Assembly: GCF_012044895.1 (NCBI RefSeq)
Contig: NZ_CP050695.1
Coordinates: 2,572,501-2,636,500, forward strand
Origin: Aquisalimonas sp. 2447
GTDB lineage: Bacteria; Pseudomonadota; Gammaproteobacteria; Nitrococcales; Aquisalimonadaceae
Length of the DNA stretch: 64,000 nucleotides
Direction of reading: 5' to 3'
Shown here: positions 34,712-42,728 of the stretch, piece by piece
How the letters are laid out: each line of letters opens with the position of its first letter
Position numbering within the stretch: the stretch's first letter is position 1
Position numbers and translations under genes: made by a program
Notes under the pieces: model-generated
What the model was told of the DNA's origin: nothing
Seen by the model: the letters and a program-made list of their open reading frames with translations, nothing else
Database searches by the model: none

Positions 34712-35124
34712 TACTGATCGATACCAACGTGGTTCTGGATGTCATCCAGCAACGCGAACCTCATTACCGGGCCTCGGCTGCCGTGATTGACCGAGTCGTC
34801 CGCAAGCACGTCCTGGCGGCTCTTCCCGCCCACGCGATCACCACGATCCACTTCCTCGTGCAGCGGTATCAGAATCAGGAAACCGCAACCAAGGTCATCG
34901 ACTGGATACTCACGCGTTTCGACGTCGCGCCAGTGGGTCGCACGGAACTGATTCGGGCGCAGTCGTTTGCATGGGGAGACTTCGAGGACGCCGTTGTCGC
35001 TGCCGCTGCGGAGGCGGCGGGATGCGAAGTGATCGTCACACGAAACGTCCGGGAATTCTCCGGCTCGCCAGTGCCCGCATTCACACCCGAAGAGTACCTG
35101 CTCGACGGAACCGATCGCGGCTGA
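34708..35124 (+). CDS. PIN-domain toxin
   Basis: 138 residues. ILIDTNVVLDVIQQREPHY with the first catalytic Asp, TTIHFLVQRYQ, FAWGDFEDAVVAAAAEAAGC with the second acidic group, and VTRNVREFSGSPVPAFTPEE at the C-terminus. Belongs to the PIN group with the VTRN-x-x-F ending. Intact, directly coupled to the RHH antitoxin. Confidence 0.9.
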   Translation: MILIDTNVVLDVIQQREPHYRASAAVIDRVVRKHVLAALPAHAITTIHFLVQRYQNQETATKVIDWILTRFDVAPVGRTELIRAQSFAWGDFEDAVVAAAAEAAGCEVIVTRNVREFSGSPVPAFTPEEYLLDGTDRG

Positions 35125-35180
35125 AGCCGCTCCTGCAAAGGAGCCGTCACACCTTAGAAGCGACGCAAGTCGCGACCAAA
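35115..35180. repeat. REP-like palindromes
   Basis: TCGCGGCTGAAGCCGCTCCT (35115-35134) overlaps the last codons of the PIN gene, and GAAGCGACGCAAGTCGCGAC (35157-35176) follows in inverted sense. The second unit overlaps the broken end of the relE fragment. Confidence 0.65.
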
Positions 35181-35290
35181 ACAAGCGGGTCATCCAGGGT
35201 CGGGGGAAGGTAGGTCAGCACTCCGGCCGCGGCAGTCATGTCCAGAGCATGCAAATCCTTCTCGACACGTCTGTCGAACTCAATCCTCCA
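35174..35290 (-). pseudogene. RelE toxin fragment
   Basis: Directly after and overlapping the RHH antitoxin gene, a minus-strand frame reads WRIEFDRRVEKDLHALDMTA followed by AAGVLTYLPPTLDDP, the N-terminal 35 residues of a RelE/ParE toxin (W-I-F-V-K-L). Then the sequence changes to a REP palindrome and stops at 35147. The catalytic C-terminal half is missing. Loss of the toxin appears linked to the REP unit. Confidence 0.7.
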
Positions 35291-35504
35291 ACCCAACGCG
35301 CTGCCTCATCTCTTCCATGGATACCGTCTCGCCGCGTCCTTCGCGGTGGTCAATCAGGCGCTGCTCGGCCAGGTAGATGTCTTCAAGATCCTCAAGGTGC
35401 AGGAGAATCGCCTCACGCGCGTAATAACTCTTGCTGCGCCCCATGGCCTTCGCCAAGGCGTCCAGACGTTCTTCGATCTCAGCGGGTAGACGTAACGCAA
35501 GCAT
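35280..35504 (-). CDS. RelB/CopG-type RHH antitoxin, toxin gene truncated
   Basis: 74 residues. MLALRLPAEIEERLDALAKA, MGRSKSYYAREAILLHLEDL and the EDIYLAEQRLIDHREGRGET tail are the standard RHH antitoxin pattern seen with RelE partners. Complete. Its partner is reduced to a fragment (35174-35290), so it persists as an orphan. Confidence 0.88.
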   Translation of the reverse strand: MLALRLPAEIEERLDALAKAMGRSKSYYAREAILLHLEDLEDIYLAEQRLIDHREGRGETVSMEEMRQRVGLED

Positions 35505-35570
35505 GGAAACCTCGAGTGACGTCGCTATCCGAGTATAGCGCTAAACGTCTCTCTTCAGGAGGTTCTTTTG

Positions 35571-35595
35571 GTGGACCTGAGGGTCCACCACGCCC
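35571..35595. repeat. GGTGGACC...GGTCCACC palindrome
   Basis: GGTGGACCTGAGGGTCCACC at 35571-35590, same family as 2268-2359. It lies in a 259-base gap (35505-35763) with no gene; the rest presumably includes the promoter of the MNT gene. Confidence 0.65.
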
Positions 35596-35763
35596 CACTG
35601 GCCCTGGGCCTGCCCCGTTCAGGCCAGGCCCCGATCGGAGATTGTTACGCTGATGTGCTTGCCGGCTCGGTCAGGCATCACCACGTTTCCGCCGCGGCAG
35701 ACGTGCTACATTGGCGATGTATGGCATTTCCATTAAACTCGGAATATCGCGCCAGGCGGATCA

Positions 35764-36054
35764 ATGAACAGGCAACGCGTCCTTCAATTGCTAACCGAAA
35801 GCAAGCCTGAACTCCAGGCGCGCTATGGCGTCACGCGGCTGGCTCTGTTCGGCTCAACTGCCCGTAACGCCGCCACCGCCGACAGCGACGTCGACATACT
35901 GGTGGCATTCGACGGCCCTGCTACGTCAACGCGGTATTTCGGCGTGCAGTTCTATCTGGAAGACCTTCTCGGCTGTTCAGTCGACTTGGTAACCGACAAA
36001 GCCCTCCGCCCTGAACTACGCCCGTATATCGAGAAGGAACGGGTCAATGTCTGA
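35764..36054 (+). CDS. mntA: MNT-type nucleotidyltransferase antitoxin
   Basis: 96 residues. The minimal nucleotidyltransferase motif is LFGSTARNAATADSDVDILV (G-S, then D-x-D), followed by DLLGCSVDLVTDKAL. MntA enzymes AMPylate the HEPN toxin and inactivate it. It overlaps the start of a broken hepT gene (ATGTCTGA at 36048), the expected operon order. Confidence 0.9.
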   Translation: MNRQRVLQLLTESKPELQARYGVTRLALFGSTARNAATADSDVDILVAFDGPATSTRYFGVQFYLEDLLGCSVDLVTDKALRPELRPYIEKERVNV

Positions 36055-36139
36055 TCCATAGCAACGCGAATGGCGTTTCTATCTCGATGACATGGTTGTA
36101 TTTTCGGAGAAGGTGCTGACCTACACCGAAGGTTTTGAA
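36048..36139 (+). pseudogene. hepT: hepT (HEPN toxin) 5' part, early stop and IS insertion
   Basis: ATG-TCT-GAT-CCA is followed by TAG (codon 5), then QREWRFYLDDMVVFSEKVLT and YTEGFE up to the IS border. Apart from the stop this is a normal DUF86/HEPN start. The TAG most simply derives from CAG. The rest of the gene is at 37631-37893. Confidence 0.85.
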
Positions 36140-37630
36140 CAAAACGCCGCCGCATTCCCCGAATCCATTCTTTGAATGATTCGCGGGTCAAGGCGGCTTG
36201 CCCTGGTGGGTGGTTAAATATACAGTGTTTTCCATGGGCACCATCATCCGCTCCGACCGACTCCGCATTCATGCCGACAGCCCGGCGCAACGCGAGGCGT
36301 TGACCGAGACGCTGCGGCTGTACCGTCGGCTGGTGCGCGATCTGATGACCGTGGCGTTCACCCACTGGCCGGCCATCGGCCCGCTGGAGGGAAATGCCGT
36401 GGTGTCGGCCATGGAGGGGTTGATCCACCCCACCGCGAAGCGCCCTGATGTGCGGTACCGGTATTTCCAGAACTGCTACTACAAGTTCCCGAGCTATCTC
36501 CGCCGGGTGGCCATCATGGACGCGGTGGGTCAGGTGCGATCGTTTATGACCCGCCACAGCGACTGGCTCGATGGCAAGCGCCGCCACGCGAACGCCCGGC
36601 CGCCCAGGCTGACCGCCAGCACGAAGACCTTTCCCAGCCTGTACGGCGGGCAGTGCATCAAACTGGACAAGAAGGCCACGCAGGCGTTCATCAAGGTCCG
36701 GTACCGCAATGACTGGGTCTGGATGGGGTTCCGGCTGTCCGGGAGGTTGCGCTATCGCGGCCGCGGCACGAGTCAATCCCCGATGCTGACGTTCAATGGA
36801 AAACGGTGGGGGCTCTCCCTGCCGGAGCAGTTCACCCCGGTGAAGCCGGTGAGAGCCCCGAAGCGGGTGCTCGCGGTGGATGTGGGGATCAATACGGCGG
36901 CCACCTGGGCTGTGGTCGATGATCAAGGCACTGTCCACGCCAGAGGGTTTCTCCGGCGGCAGGATAAAGACCGGGAACATCGACTCATGCAGCGCATCCG
37001 CAAAGAGGCGAGGCGGCAGACTCGCCACGGCACCCGGCTGCCACCGGGGTTCTGCGCCCGGGACCATCGGCGTCTCAAGCACCTGGCGGACAACGCCGCC
37101 CACCAGATCAGCCGGCAACTGGTCGATCTGGCCCAGGCGCATGACTGTCAGGCCGTGGTGGCGGAAAACCTCAAGGGCTGGCGACCGAAGGCCGGTGGCA
37201 AGCGCACGTCGATGAAGGCACGCTTCCACCGGTGGTTCCATCGCATGCTGGTCGACCGCGTCCAGAGAAAAGCCCAGGAGGTGGGGTTGCGCACGGCGCT
37301 GATCCATGCCCGAGGCACGTCCAGTCAGGCCTTTGATGGCTCCGGGGCGGTCAACCGGGATGCCCGTAACTACAGCCTGTGCACCTTTGCCAGCGGCAAG
37401 CGCTACCACGCGGATCTCAACGCCGCGTACAACATCGCCGCCCGCGGGGTGGTGTATTTCCAGGGCGGCAGACGCGAGTCTACTGCCCGTGCGCCTCAGC
37501 CGAAGACTGAGCGCACACCGCGAAGCCCGGTGACACTCTCCAGCCTGTGGCCCAAGGCCGCCGCGGCTGCGTGAGTGATCGGAATCCGCGATTCGATTTC
37601 CGCCAGGAAATGAATCGTCGGAGGCTTCAA
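36140..37630. mobile_element. TnpB-only IS605-type element (IS1341-like)
   Basis: 1491 bp with tnpB only, no tnpA. The left end follows TTGAA (36135-36139), and its first bases (CAAAACGCCGCCGCATTCC) resemble the left end of the element at 4380-6275 (CAAGTGCCCGCCGCATTCC). The right end GGAGGCTTCAA is the same in both. Joining 36139 to 37631 restores GFEQEAFL of the HEPN protein, which fixes both borders. It could be mobilised in trans by the TnpA at 5806-6222. Confidence 0.88.
36234..37574 (+). CDS. tnpB: TnpB, RNA-guided nuclease (second element)
   Basis: 446 residues from ATG 36234 (MGTIIRSDRLRI), chosen to match the other TnpB. RuvC residues in LAVDVGINTAATWAVVDDQG (Asp), AENLKGWRPKAG (Glu) and HADLNAAYNIAARGV (Asp). 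As in the first element, the zinc-ribbon cysteines are lacking (GTSSQAFDGSGAV...YSLCTFASGKRY). Intact, so possibly active against the empty hepT site adjacent to TTGAA. Confidence 0.92.
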   Translation: MGTIIRSDRLRIHADSPAQREALTETLRLYRRLVRDLMTVAFTHWPAIGPLEGNAVVSAMEGLIHPTAKRPDVRYRYFQNCYYKFPSYLRRVAIMDAVGQVRSFMTRHSDWLDGKRRHANARPPRLTASTKTFPSLYGGQCIKLDKKATQAFIKVRYRNDWVWMGFRLSGRLRYRGRGTSQSPMLTFNGKRWGLSLPEQFTPVKPVRAPKRVLAVDVGINTAATWAVVDDQGTVHARGFLRRQDKDREHRLMQRIRKEARRQTRHGTRLPPGFCARDHRRLKHLADNAAHQISRQLVDLAQAHDCQAVVAENLKGWRPKAGGKRTSMKARFHRWFHRMLVDRVQRKAQEVGLRTALIHARGTSSQAFDGSGAVNRDARNYSLCTFASGKRYHADLNAAYNIAARGVVYFQGGRRESTARAPQPKTERTPRSPVTLSSLWPKAAAAA

Positions 37631-37893
37631 CAGGAAGCCTTTCTGGCGACATCCTCACGTATGATGCAACCCTTAGAAACCTCGAACTGATCGGAGAAGC
37701 AGCCACGCACATCCCCGATGAAGTTCGCTCGATTCACCCTGAAGTTCCCTGGCGGATGATTATCGCCACTCGCAACCGCCTGATTCACGCCTACCTTGGC
37801 ATCGACGACGACACGATCTGGAGCATCATCCAGGATGATATACCGAAGCTCCTACGGTTGCTAAGAGCGATTCGAGCAAGCGTACAGGCTTAA
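37631..37893 (+). pseudogene. hepT: hepT (HEPN toxin) 3' part, frameshifted
   Basis: Continues QEAFL, then loses one base at about 37647, after which the normal frame reads DILTYDATLRNLELIGEAAT, HIPDEVRSIHPEVPWRMIIA and TRNRLIHAYLGIDDDTIW. RNRLIHAY is the RX4-6H RNase motif. With the early stop (36060), the IS and this frameshift, the toxin is dead three times over, while the MNT antitoxin is intact. Confidence 0.85.
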
Positions 37894-37920
37894 CGGCAGG
37901 CGCCTTACCGGCCCCTACCG

Positions 37921-38517
37921 TCACTCCCCCAGCACCGTCCCCGGCGGCAGGATTTGATCCGCTTCCACGTCCGAGCCGTAGCCAAGCACACACCCGGCAC
38001 GCAGCCACGCCCTTGCCCCAACCCTGGCGCCACCAGCAAGTGCGGATCCAGCGCCGATGTGGCCAAAGTCGTCCACAACCGCGTGGTGGTCCACGGTGGC
38101 GCCGGAATTGACGATCACGCCATGGCCCAACCGGGCCTCCGTGCCAAGTACCGCCCCGCCCATGATCACCACCCCCTCGCCCAGCAAGGCAGACGGGCTG
38201 ACGCAGGCCCGTTCGTGAATCACGTTGATAAGCCGTGCACCGCGAGCGCGGAGCGCCTCACACAAGCGCGCCCGCACAACATTATTTCCGATAGCGACAA
38301 CCGCGCTGGCCGCCGGCAAAGTACCGCGCCCCAACTCCCCGGTATCACCGAGCACCGGCACACCGAACACGGTCTCGCCAGCCGGTTTCCCGTCGTCCAG
38401 AAAACCAACCAGCTCATAATGCCCCTGCGCGAGCACCGTCTCCGCCACCGTGCGCCCAAAGCCTCCGGCACCAACGATGAGAAGCTTCGAATCCGATTCC
38501 GGCATTTCCCGCACCAT
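37921..38517 (-). CDS. NeuD-like sugar O/N-acetyltransferase
   Basis: 198 residues. The N-terminal Rossmann-like part LLIVGAGGFGRTVAETVLAQ binds the nucleotide-sugar; the C-terminal left-handed beta-helix has hexapeptide repeats (VSPSALLGEGVVIMGGAVLG, VIVNSGATVDHHAVVDDFGH, IGAGSALAGGARVG). Family members such as NeuD and PglD acetylate sugars using acetyl-CoA. Start ATG overlaps the stop of the upstream WbpL-like gene (TAATG). Its last 220 bp are repeated at 10591-10810. Last gene of the main cluster before the island. Confidence 0.9.
   Translation of the reverse strand: MVREMPESDSKLLIVGAGGFGRTVAETVLAQGHYELVGFLDDGKPAGETVFGVPVLGDTGELGRGTLPAASAVVAIGNNVVRARLCEALRARGARLINVIHERACVSPSALLGEGVVIMGGAVLGTEARLGHGVIVNSGATVDHHAVVDDFGHIGAGSALAGGARVGARAWLRAGCVLGYGSDVEADQILPPGTVLGE
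37928..38147. repeat. Right copy of ~220-bp direct repeat
   Basis: Part of the NeuD-like gene. Matches 10591-10810 with about two substitutions and marks the right boundary of the 27-kb island. Confidence 0.9.
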
Positions 38518-39527
38518 TACTCCCGTAACCCCGCCCGGAAATGCAGACAGATCCCGGCAAGAGGCAACCACGCCACCACCAGCAGAACAACGCCCCACGC
38601 CGGCCACAACGCCGCGGCAAACGCCAGAGGCGCCAGCCACACCAGATTGATCGTAGCCACCGCGACCGTCACCGGCAGATGCGCCCCAAAATACCGCGAT
38701 GCGTGCTGATACGCATGACTCCGGTGGGCCTCATAGAACCGCTCACCCCGCAAGACCCGCCGCACCAGCGTGATGCTTGCATCCACAATGAACACGCCGA
38801 GCAGGATCAGCCACGCCCAGACCGTCAGCCCGCCGTCCGCCCAGGTGAGCACCGCCAGCGCGGCCAGGGCAAAGCCCAGGAACCCGCTACCGGCATCCCC
38901 CATGAAGATCTTCGCCGGCGGCCAGTTCCACACCAGAAACCCGAGGCTCGCGGCCGTGAACAGGCCGGCCACGAGCGCCCAGCCGGATGCCCCCGCCCAC
39001 CAAAGCAGCACGGCGGCCACGCCGGTCACCGTGACCGCCTCCACCCCTGCAATGCCGTCGATGCCGTCCATGAAGTTGTAGAGATTCAGCAGCCAGCCGA
39101 TGAAGAGCACCAGAACGAGCGCACCAAACCAGCCCCATTCCCAATTCACTGCCGGCAGTGCCAACGCCGGCGCACCACCCGCCCAGGCAACAACCCAGGC
39201 GGCTGCCACTAAGTGCACCAGCAGGCGCCAACGGGCCGGCACGTCCGCATGGTCGTCGAGCCAGCCAATTCCAGCGACGGCCCCGCCACCAAGCCCAAGA
39301 GCTATCAATCCGGCCAACGGGAATGCGCCCACCACACCCAGCACCAGCAGGCCCACGAGCGAAACCGCCACGACCGCGACCCCGCCACCGCGAGGAGTCG
39401 GCACATCATGGGAGCTTCGTTCGTTCGGGACATCCATCATGTCCGCGCTGAGCGCGTACCGCCGAACAGCGCCCGTTAACAAAAATGCCGCCAGAAAGGC
39501 GGCAATCAGTGCAGCAATAGCAATCAT
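38517..39527 (-). CDS. WbpL/WecA-type glycosyl-1-phosphate transferase
   Basis: 336 residues from ATG 39527 (MIAIAALIAAF), one base after the upstream stop. Multi-spanning membrane protein with MraY/WecA motifs: MMDVPNERSSHDVPTPRGGG, GIGWLDDHADVPARWRLLVH (Mg-binding Asp-Asp), LYNFMDGIDGIAGVEA, KIFMGDAGSGFLGFALAALA and the loop FYEAHRSHAYQH. Transfers a sugar-1-phosphate (HexNAc or deoxysugar type) from UDP to undecaprenyl phosphate, the committed step of the polysaccharide pathway. Confidence 0.93.
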   Translation of the reverse strand: MIAIAALIAAFLAAFLLTGAVRRYALSADMMDVPNERSSHDVPTPRGGGVAVVAVSLVGLLVLGVVGAFPLAGLIALGLGGGAVAGIGWLDDHADVPARWRLLVHLVAAAWVVAWAGGAPALALPAVNWEWGWFGALVLVLFIGWLLNLYNFMDGIDGIAGVEAVTVTGVAAVLLWWAGASGWALVAGLFTAASLGFLVWNWPPAKIFMGDAGSGFLGFALAALAVLTWADGGLTVWAWLILLGVFIVDASITLVRRVLRGERFYEAHRSHAYQHASRYFGAHLPVTVAVATINLVWLAPLAFAAALWPAWGVVLLVVAWLPLAGICLHFRAGLRE

Positions 39528-39528
39528 T

Positions 39529-40518
39529 TCAGGCCTTTGAGGAAGAGAAAGAACTCTCGGAGTCACCAGCAACCGTGTCGCGCAGTGCATCCTTTATCTG
39601 TACTGGCGGTGTCCAGCCAAGCGCTTCCCTGGTCGCCGAGATATCCACCTGCAGCGAACCACAAAGGCGGTCAACCTGCTCGCTACGCCCGGTCAGGCGA
39701 CCTGCCAGGCGCAATAAGGCGGTCGGCACCGGTACAAGAGGCGCTCTCCGCCCGCTCGCCTCACCCAGCATCCGGATCAATCGAGGCGTAGACACATCCT
39801 CCCCATCACTCACGAGAAACGTCTGCCCCGCGGCGTTCGGAGCTTCCACACAACGCACCAGCAAATCCACCAGGTTCGGCAGCGCGACGAGGCTTCGTCG
39901 ATTGTCAACCGCCCCGAGCGGCAACGGCAGGCCCCGCTCCACCAACTTGACCAACCGCGCAAAGTTTCCCTTGACCCCAGGGCCGTACACCAATGGCGGC
40001 CGGACGATCACGACTTCCAATCCCGTTCGCGCGGAGACCTCCGCCAGTGCCTGCTCAGCTTCCCGTTTGCTGATTCCGTAGGCATCTTCCGGCGCAGGCG
40101 TATCGCTGGCTTTGAACGGCTCAGAAGTAGTCCGTTCGCCGTTGACTTTCACGGAGCTCACGAAGACGAGCCGTCTAACTCCAGCGCGAGCCGCCTCTTC
40201 GGCAAGTCTGCGGGTGCCATCCACGTTTATGGGTCGATAATCCGCGAGATCCCCACCACCCCGCTCACCAGTGGCATGGGTTCGCGCAACTAAGTGTATT
40301 ATGGCCTCGACACCGGCTACGGCCCTCTGCCAATCCGTTGCCCCACCAACCTCGCCAACAGCGACTTGCTCAAACGAGCCACCACGCCCGTTATGACGGC
40401 GAACCGCGCCACGCACGCTGTAGCCAGACTCAGCAAGCCCTGACACCAATGCGTCACCAACGAAACCGTTGCATCCGGTTACGAGAACTTCGGACCCTCG
40501 GAATGATCTGTTAGTCAT
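39529..40518 (-). CDS. NAD-dependent sugar epimerase/dehydratase (SDR)
   Basis: 329 residues from ATG 40518. NAD-binding LVTGCNGFVGDALVSG near the N-terminus, LVARTHATGERGG, VFVSSVKVNGERT, and the catalytic YGISKREAEQ (Tyr-x3-Lys). Similar to WbpV/WbpK-type UDP-4-keto sugar reductases or epimerases that supply the substrate for the adjacent WbpL-like enzyme. Specific sugar not assignable. Confidence 0.9.
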   Translation of the reverse strand: MTNRSFRGSEVLVTGCNGFVGDALVSGLAESGYSVRGAVRRHNGRGGSFEQVAVGEVGGATDWQRAVAGVEAIIHLVARTHATGERGGGDLADYRPINVDGTRRLAEEAARAGVRRLVFVSSVKVNGERTTSEPFKASDTPAPEDAYGISKREAEQALAEVSARTGLEVVIVRPPLVYGPGVKGNFARLVKLVERGLPLPLGAVDNRRSLVALPNLVDLLVRCVEAPNAAGQTFLVSDGEDVSTPRLIRMLGEASGRRAPLVPVPTALLRLAGRLTGRSEQVDRLCGSLQVDISATREALGWTPPVQIKDALRDTVAGDSESSFSSSKA

Positions 40519-40575
40519 CTGTACACTCAGAGACTGCCACGCAGGAAAAAGCCATTGCACTCAACGGATGGCTTC

Positions 40576-41742
40576 TCAAGAATTCCGTTTCTCTGCGTAT
40601 GACGTTTTCGTAGCGGATTCGAGCAAGCTCTGATAAATCTCCAGATGCTTCTCTACAACGCTTTCCTCAGAGAACTCCGTTTCCGCACGTTCCCGGCCTC
40701 GTCGCCCCATACGCCTTCGCTCTTCCGGGTCATCGAGTAGTGCTTTGATCGCTGATGCCAAACGGCCGCTGTCTCGAACGGGAACAAGCAAACCATTGTC
40801 CCCATGCCGCACAGCATCCCGACACCCAGGGTGATCCGTCGTTACAATCGCGCGCCCCGAAGCGGCCGCCTCAATGAGGGCTTTCGGCAGCCCCTCACCG
40901 TAGTACGAAGGCAGGACAACCAAGTTCGCACCCGCCAAAACAGCAGGCATATCTTCACAATAGTCCCACCATTCGACGACCCCCTCACAAATCCACGCTC
41001 GAATAGTACTCTCGGAGACTGACGCTGGATTGTCCGGATCCAAGCCCCCAACCAGGACGAAACGAACGTCGTAAGCTTGAGCACGCACTTCGCGCGCCGC
41101 TTCCACGAACTCTGCCACACCCTTCTCGTAAAGCATCCTGGCAGGCAGCACCACGACCGGAGGGCCTTCAGGCTCGGGCCGATGCTTAAACGTCTCCAGC
41201 GCCACTCCGGATCCCGGAATCATTACTGCTTGGTCGGGTTGAACGATGCCCATACTCTCCAGCGATGCACGATCATCCGGATTCTGAAAGATCACCCGAC
41301 TGTTCTCGTGCCGCAATGCAAGCTTGTACAACGACACTGCGACTTGGCGTATCAATCGACGACCACCGCTTCCCGTCCCGAACAGATAGCCGAGCCCAGA
41401 AATTGCACTCACGACCGCAGGGCGCCCCGCTAACCTGGCAAGGATGCCACCGTACAACACGGGCTTTATAGTCACATGGTGCACCACCTCTGGCTGCAAC
41501 CTCCGATATAGAGCGAACAACGACGAGACCGTTTTAGCTTCTGCAAAAGGGTGTATCCCAGAACGACTCAAAGGCAGGACGTGGTGGCTAAATTCCTCGC
41601 GACGGATGTCATCTGCTGTACCGTTCGGGGCGGCGGCAGTCGCGACGTGCACTTCCCAGCCAGCAGCCGCAGCCGCACGGGCGACAGGTAAACGGTGCGA
41701 CATGAAGAATCCGAAATCATTGACGACAATGAGCAGTTTCAC
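40576..41742 (-). CDS. Glycosyltransferase family 4 (GT-B)
   Basis: 388 residues. The N-terminal domain has NDFGFFMSHRLPVARAAAAA, VVHHVTIKPVLYGGILARLA and SAISGLGYLFGT. The C-terminal donor domain has VLPARMLYEKGVAEFVEAAR, VLPSYYGEGLPKALIEAAAS (E-x7-E motif region) and GRAIVTTDHPGCRDAV. A retaining cytoplasmic sugar transferase of the CapM/WbpT kind. 16 bases after the kinase-like gene. Confidence 0.92.
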   Translation of the reverse strand: MKLLIVVNDFGFFMSHRLPVARAAAAAGWEVHVATAAAPNGTADDIRREEFSHHVLPLSRSGIHPFAEAKTVSSLFALYRRLQPEVVHHVTIKPVLYGGILARLAGRPAVVSAISGLGYLFGTGSGGRRLIRQVAVSLYKLALRHENSRVIFQNPDDRASLESMGIVQPDQAVMIPGSGVALETFKHRPEPEGPPVVVLPARMLYEKGVAEFVEAAREVRAQAYDVRFVLVGGLDPDNPASVSESTIRAWICEGVVEWWDYCEDMPAVLAGANLVVLPSYYGEGLPKALIEAAASGRAIVTTDHPGCRDAVRHGDNGLLVPVRDSGRLASAIKALLDDPEERRRMGRRGRERAETEFSEESVVEKHLEIYQSLLESATKTSYAEKRNS

Positions 41743-41758
41743 GATGAGCGTCCGTTCA

Positions 41759-42607
41759 TCATTGCGTGAGATGGAAAAACTTGAGGGCCACGATCAGGCT
41801 TATTGTAAGAGAGGCCCTAAGCAACGCCTTTCCTGCGTTCCCCGCTCCATGCTTCATCATCAGATACTTTTTGTTCAGGTAAACAAGTTTGGCCGCATGC
41901 GCCATCTCACATTCTGCTAAACGAGCATGATCCACCTCATAACCCGACGCGTCACGATAGCCTACGAGGAAACGAACCCGACACCGTTTCCACACGAGAG
42001 GATTCATTCCGCGCCAACTCCGGAGGAACTGTTTCATCAGTTCCACCGTCGCTACACCCAAATCCTGCTCTCTCTCCCCGTACTGCATCTTTTCTGGAGG
42101 ATCCACAAGCGTAATACCACCCGATTCCCCGCAAACGAACAGATTCTGAGGGCTATAGTCCCGATAAAGCAGTACACCTCCGCCCTCCCCAACCGGTGCA
42201 TAGCGATGGATAATCGCAAGAGCCCGACCGGCTTTGGCGGACAGCTCATCCAACTCCCGAGATCCGCCCGGTTCGGCCAGTGAGGAAAGGATGCACGTCG
42301 TCATAAGGCGTCCGGAGGCCTCTTCCGTCACAAGAATGCCGCTTTCCGGCTCGCAAATAAGAACTTCAGGAACATGAATACCCGTATGCGAAGGGATAGC
42401 GCACCCAAGGAGTCCATAGGTTTCCTGTTGAGTTGCAATCACTCCACACGCATCCTTCCTAACCTTGACGAAGAACGCTTGGCCATCGACAACGCCTCGC
42501 TCAGTCGACGTCTTTACCGACCGCCAGAGATGTGCATCGTCCCAGTCAACGCACCGATACCCCGCCTCTCGGAACATCGTCTCGATTTGATCCCTGTAGT
42601 CACTCAT
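41759..42607 (-). CDS. Kinase/phosphotransferase-like protein
   Basis: 282 residues. Protein-kinase-like fold elements: GQAFFVKVRKDACGV (Lys), LLYRDYSPQNLFVCGESGGI (catalytic R-D-x4-N loop), LVDPPEKMQYGEREQDLGVA (metal site D-P-P in place of DFG). Resembles small LPS-core or sugar kinase families (APH/WaaP type). It could phosphorylate a sugar in the polysaccharide or its lipid anchor. A short hydrophobic C-terminal segment (LLRASLTISLIVALKFF) suggests membrane association. Confidence 0.7.
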   Translation of the reverse strand: MSDYRDQIETMFREAGYRCVDWDDAHLWRSVKTSTERGVVDGQAFFVKVRKDACGVIATQQETYGLLGCAIPSHTGIHVPEVLICEPESGILVTEEASGRLMTTCILSSLAEPGGSRELDELSAKAGRALAIIHRYAPVGEGGGVLLYRDYSPQNLFVCGESGGITLVDPPEKMQYGEREQDLGVATVELMKQFLRSWRGMNPLVWKRCRVRFLVGYRDASGYEVDHARLAECEMAHAAKLVYLNKKYLMMKHGAGNAGKALLRASLTISLIVALKFFHLTQ

Positions 42608-42728
42608 TCAACGACTCATTCGCGAATCATACTCCACCATGCAACTTATACCTTGGATTCGCTCCGGACGCCCGAACGCGCCGCACAGACTGACACAATG
42701 GCCTGAACTCCATACCATCTAATGCCAG

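Noticed and set aside
35952-37712. 586-codon minus-strand open frame
   Set aside because: Antisense of tnpB in the second element, crossing the element borders and the hepT parts.
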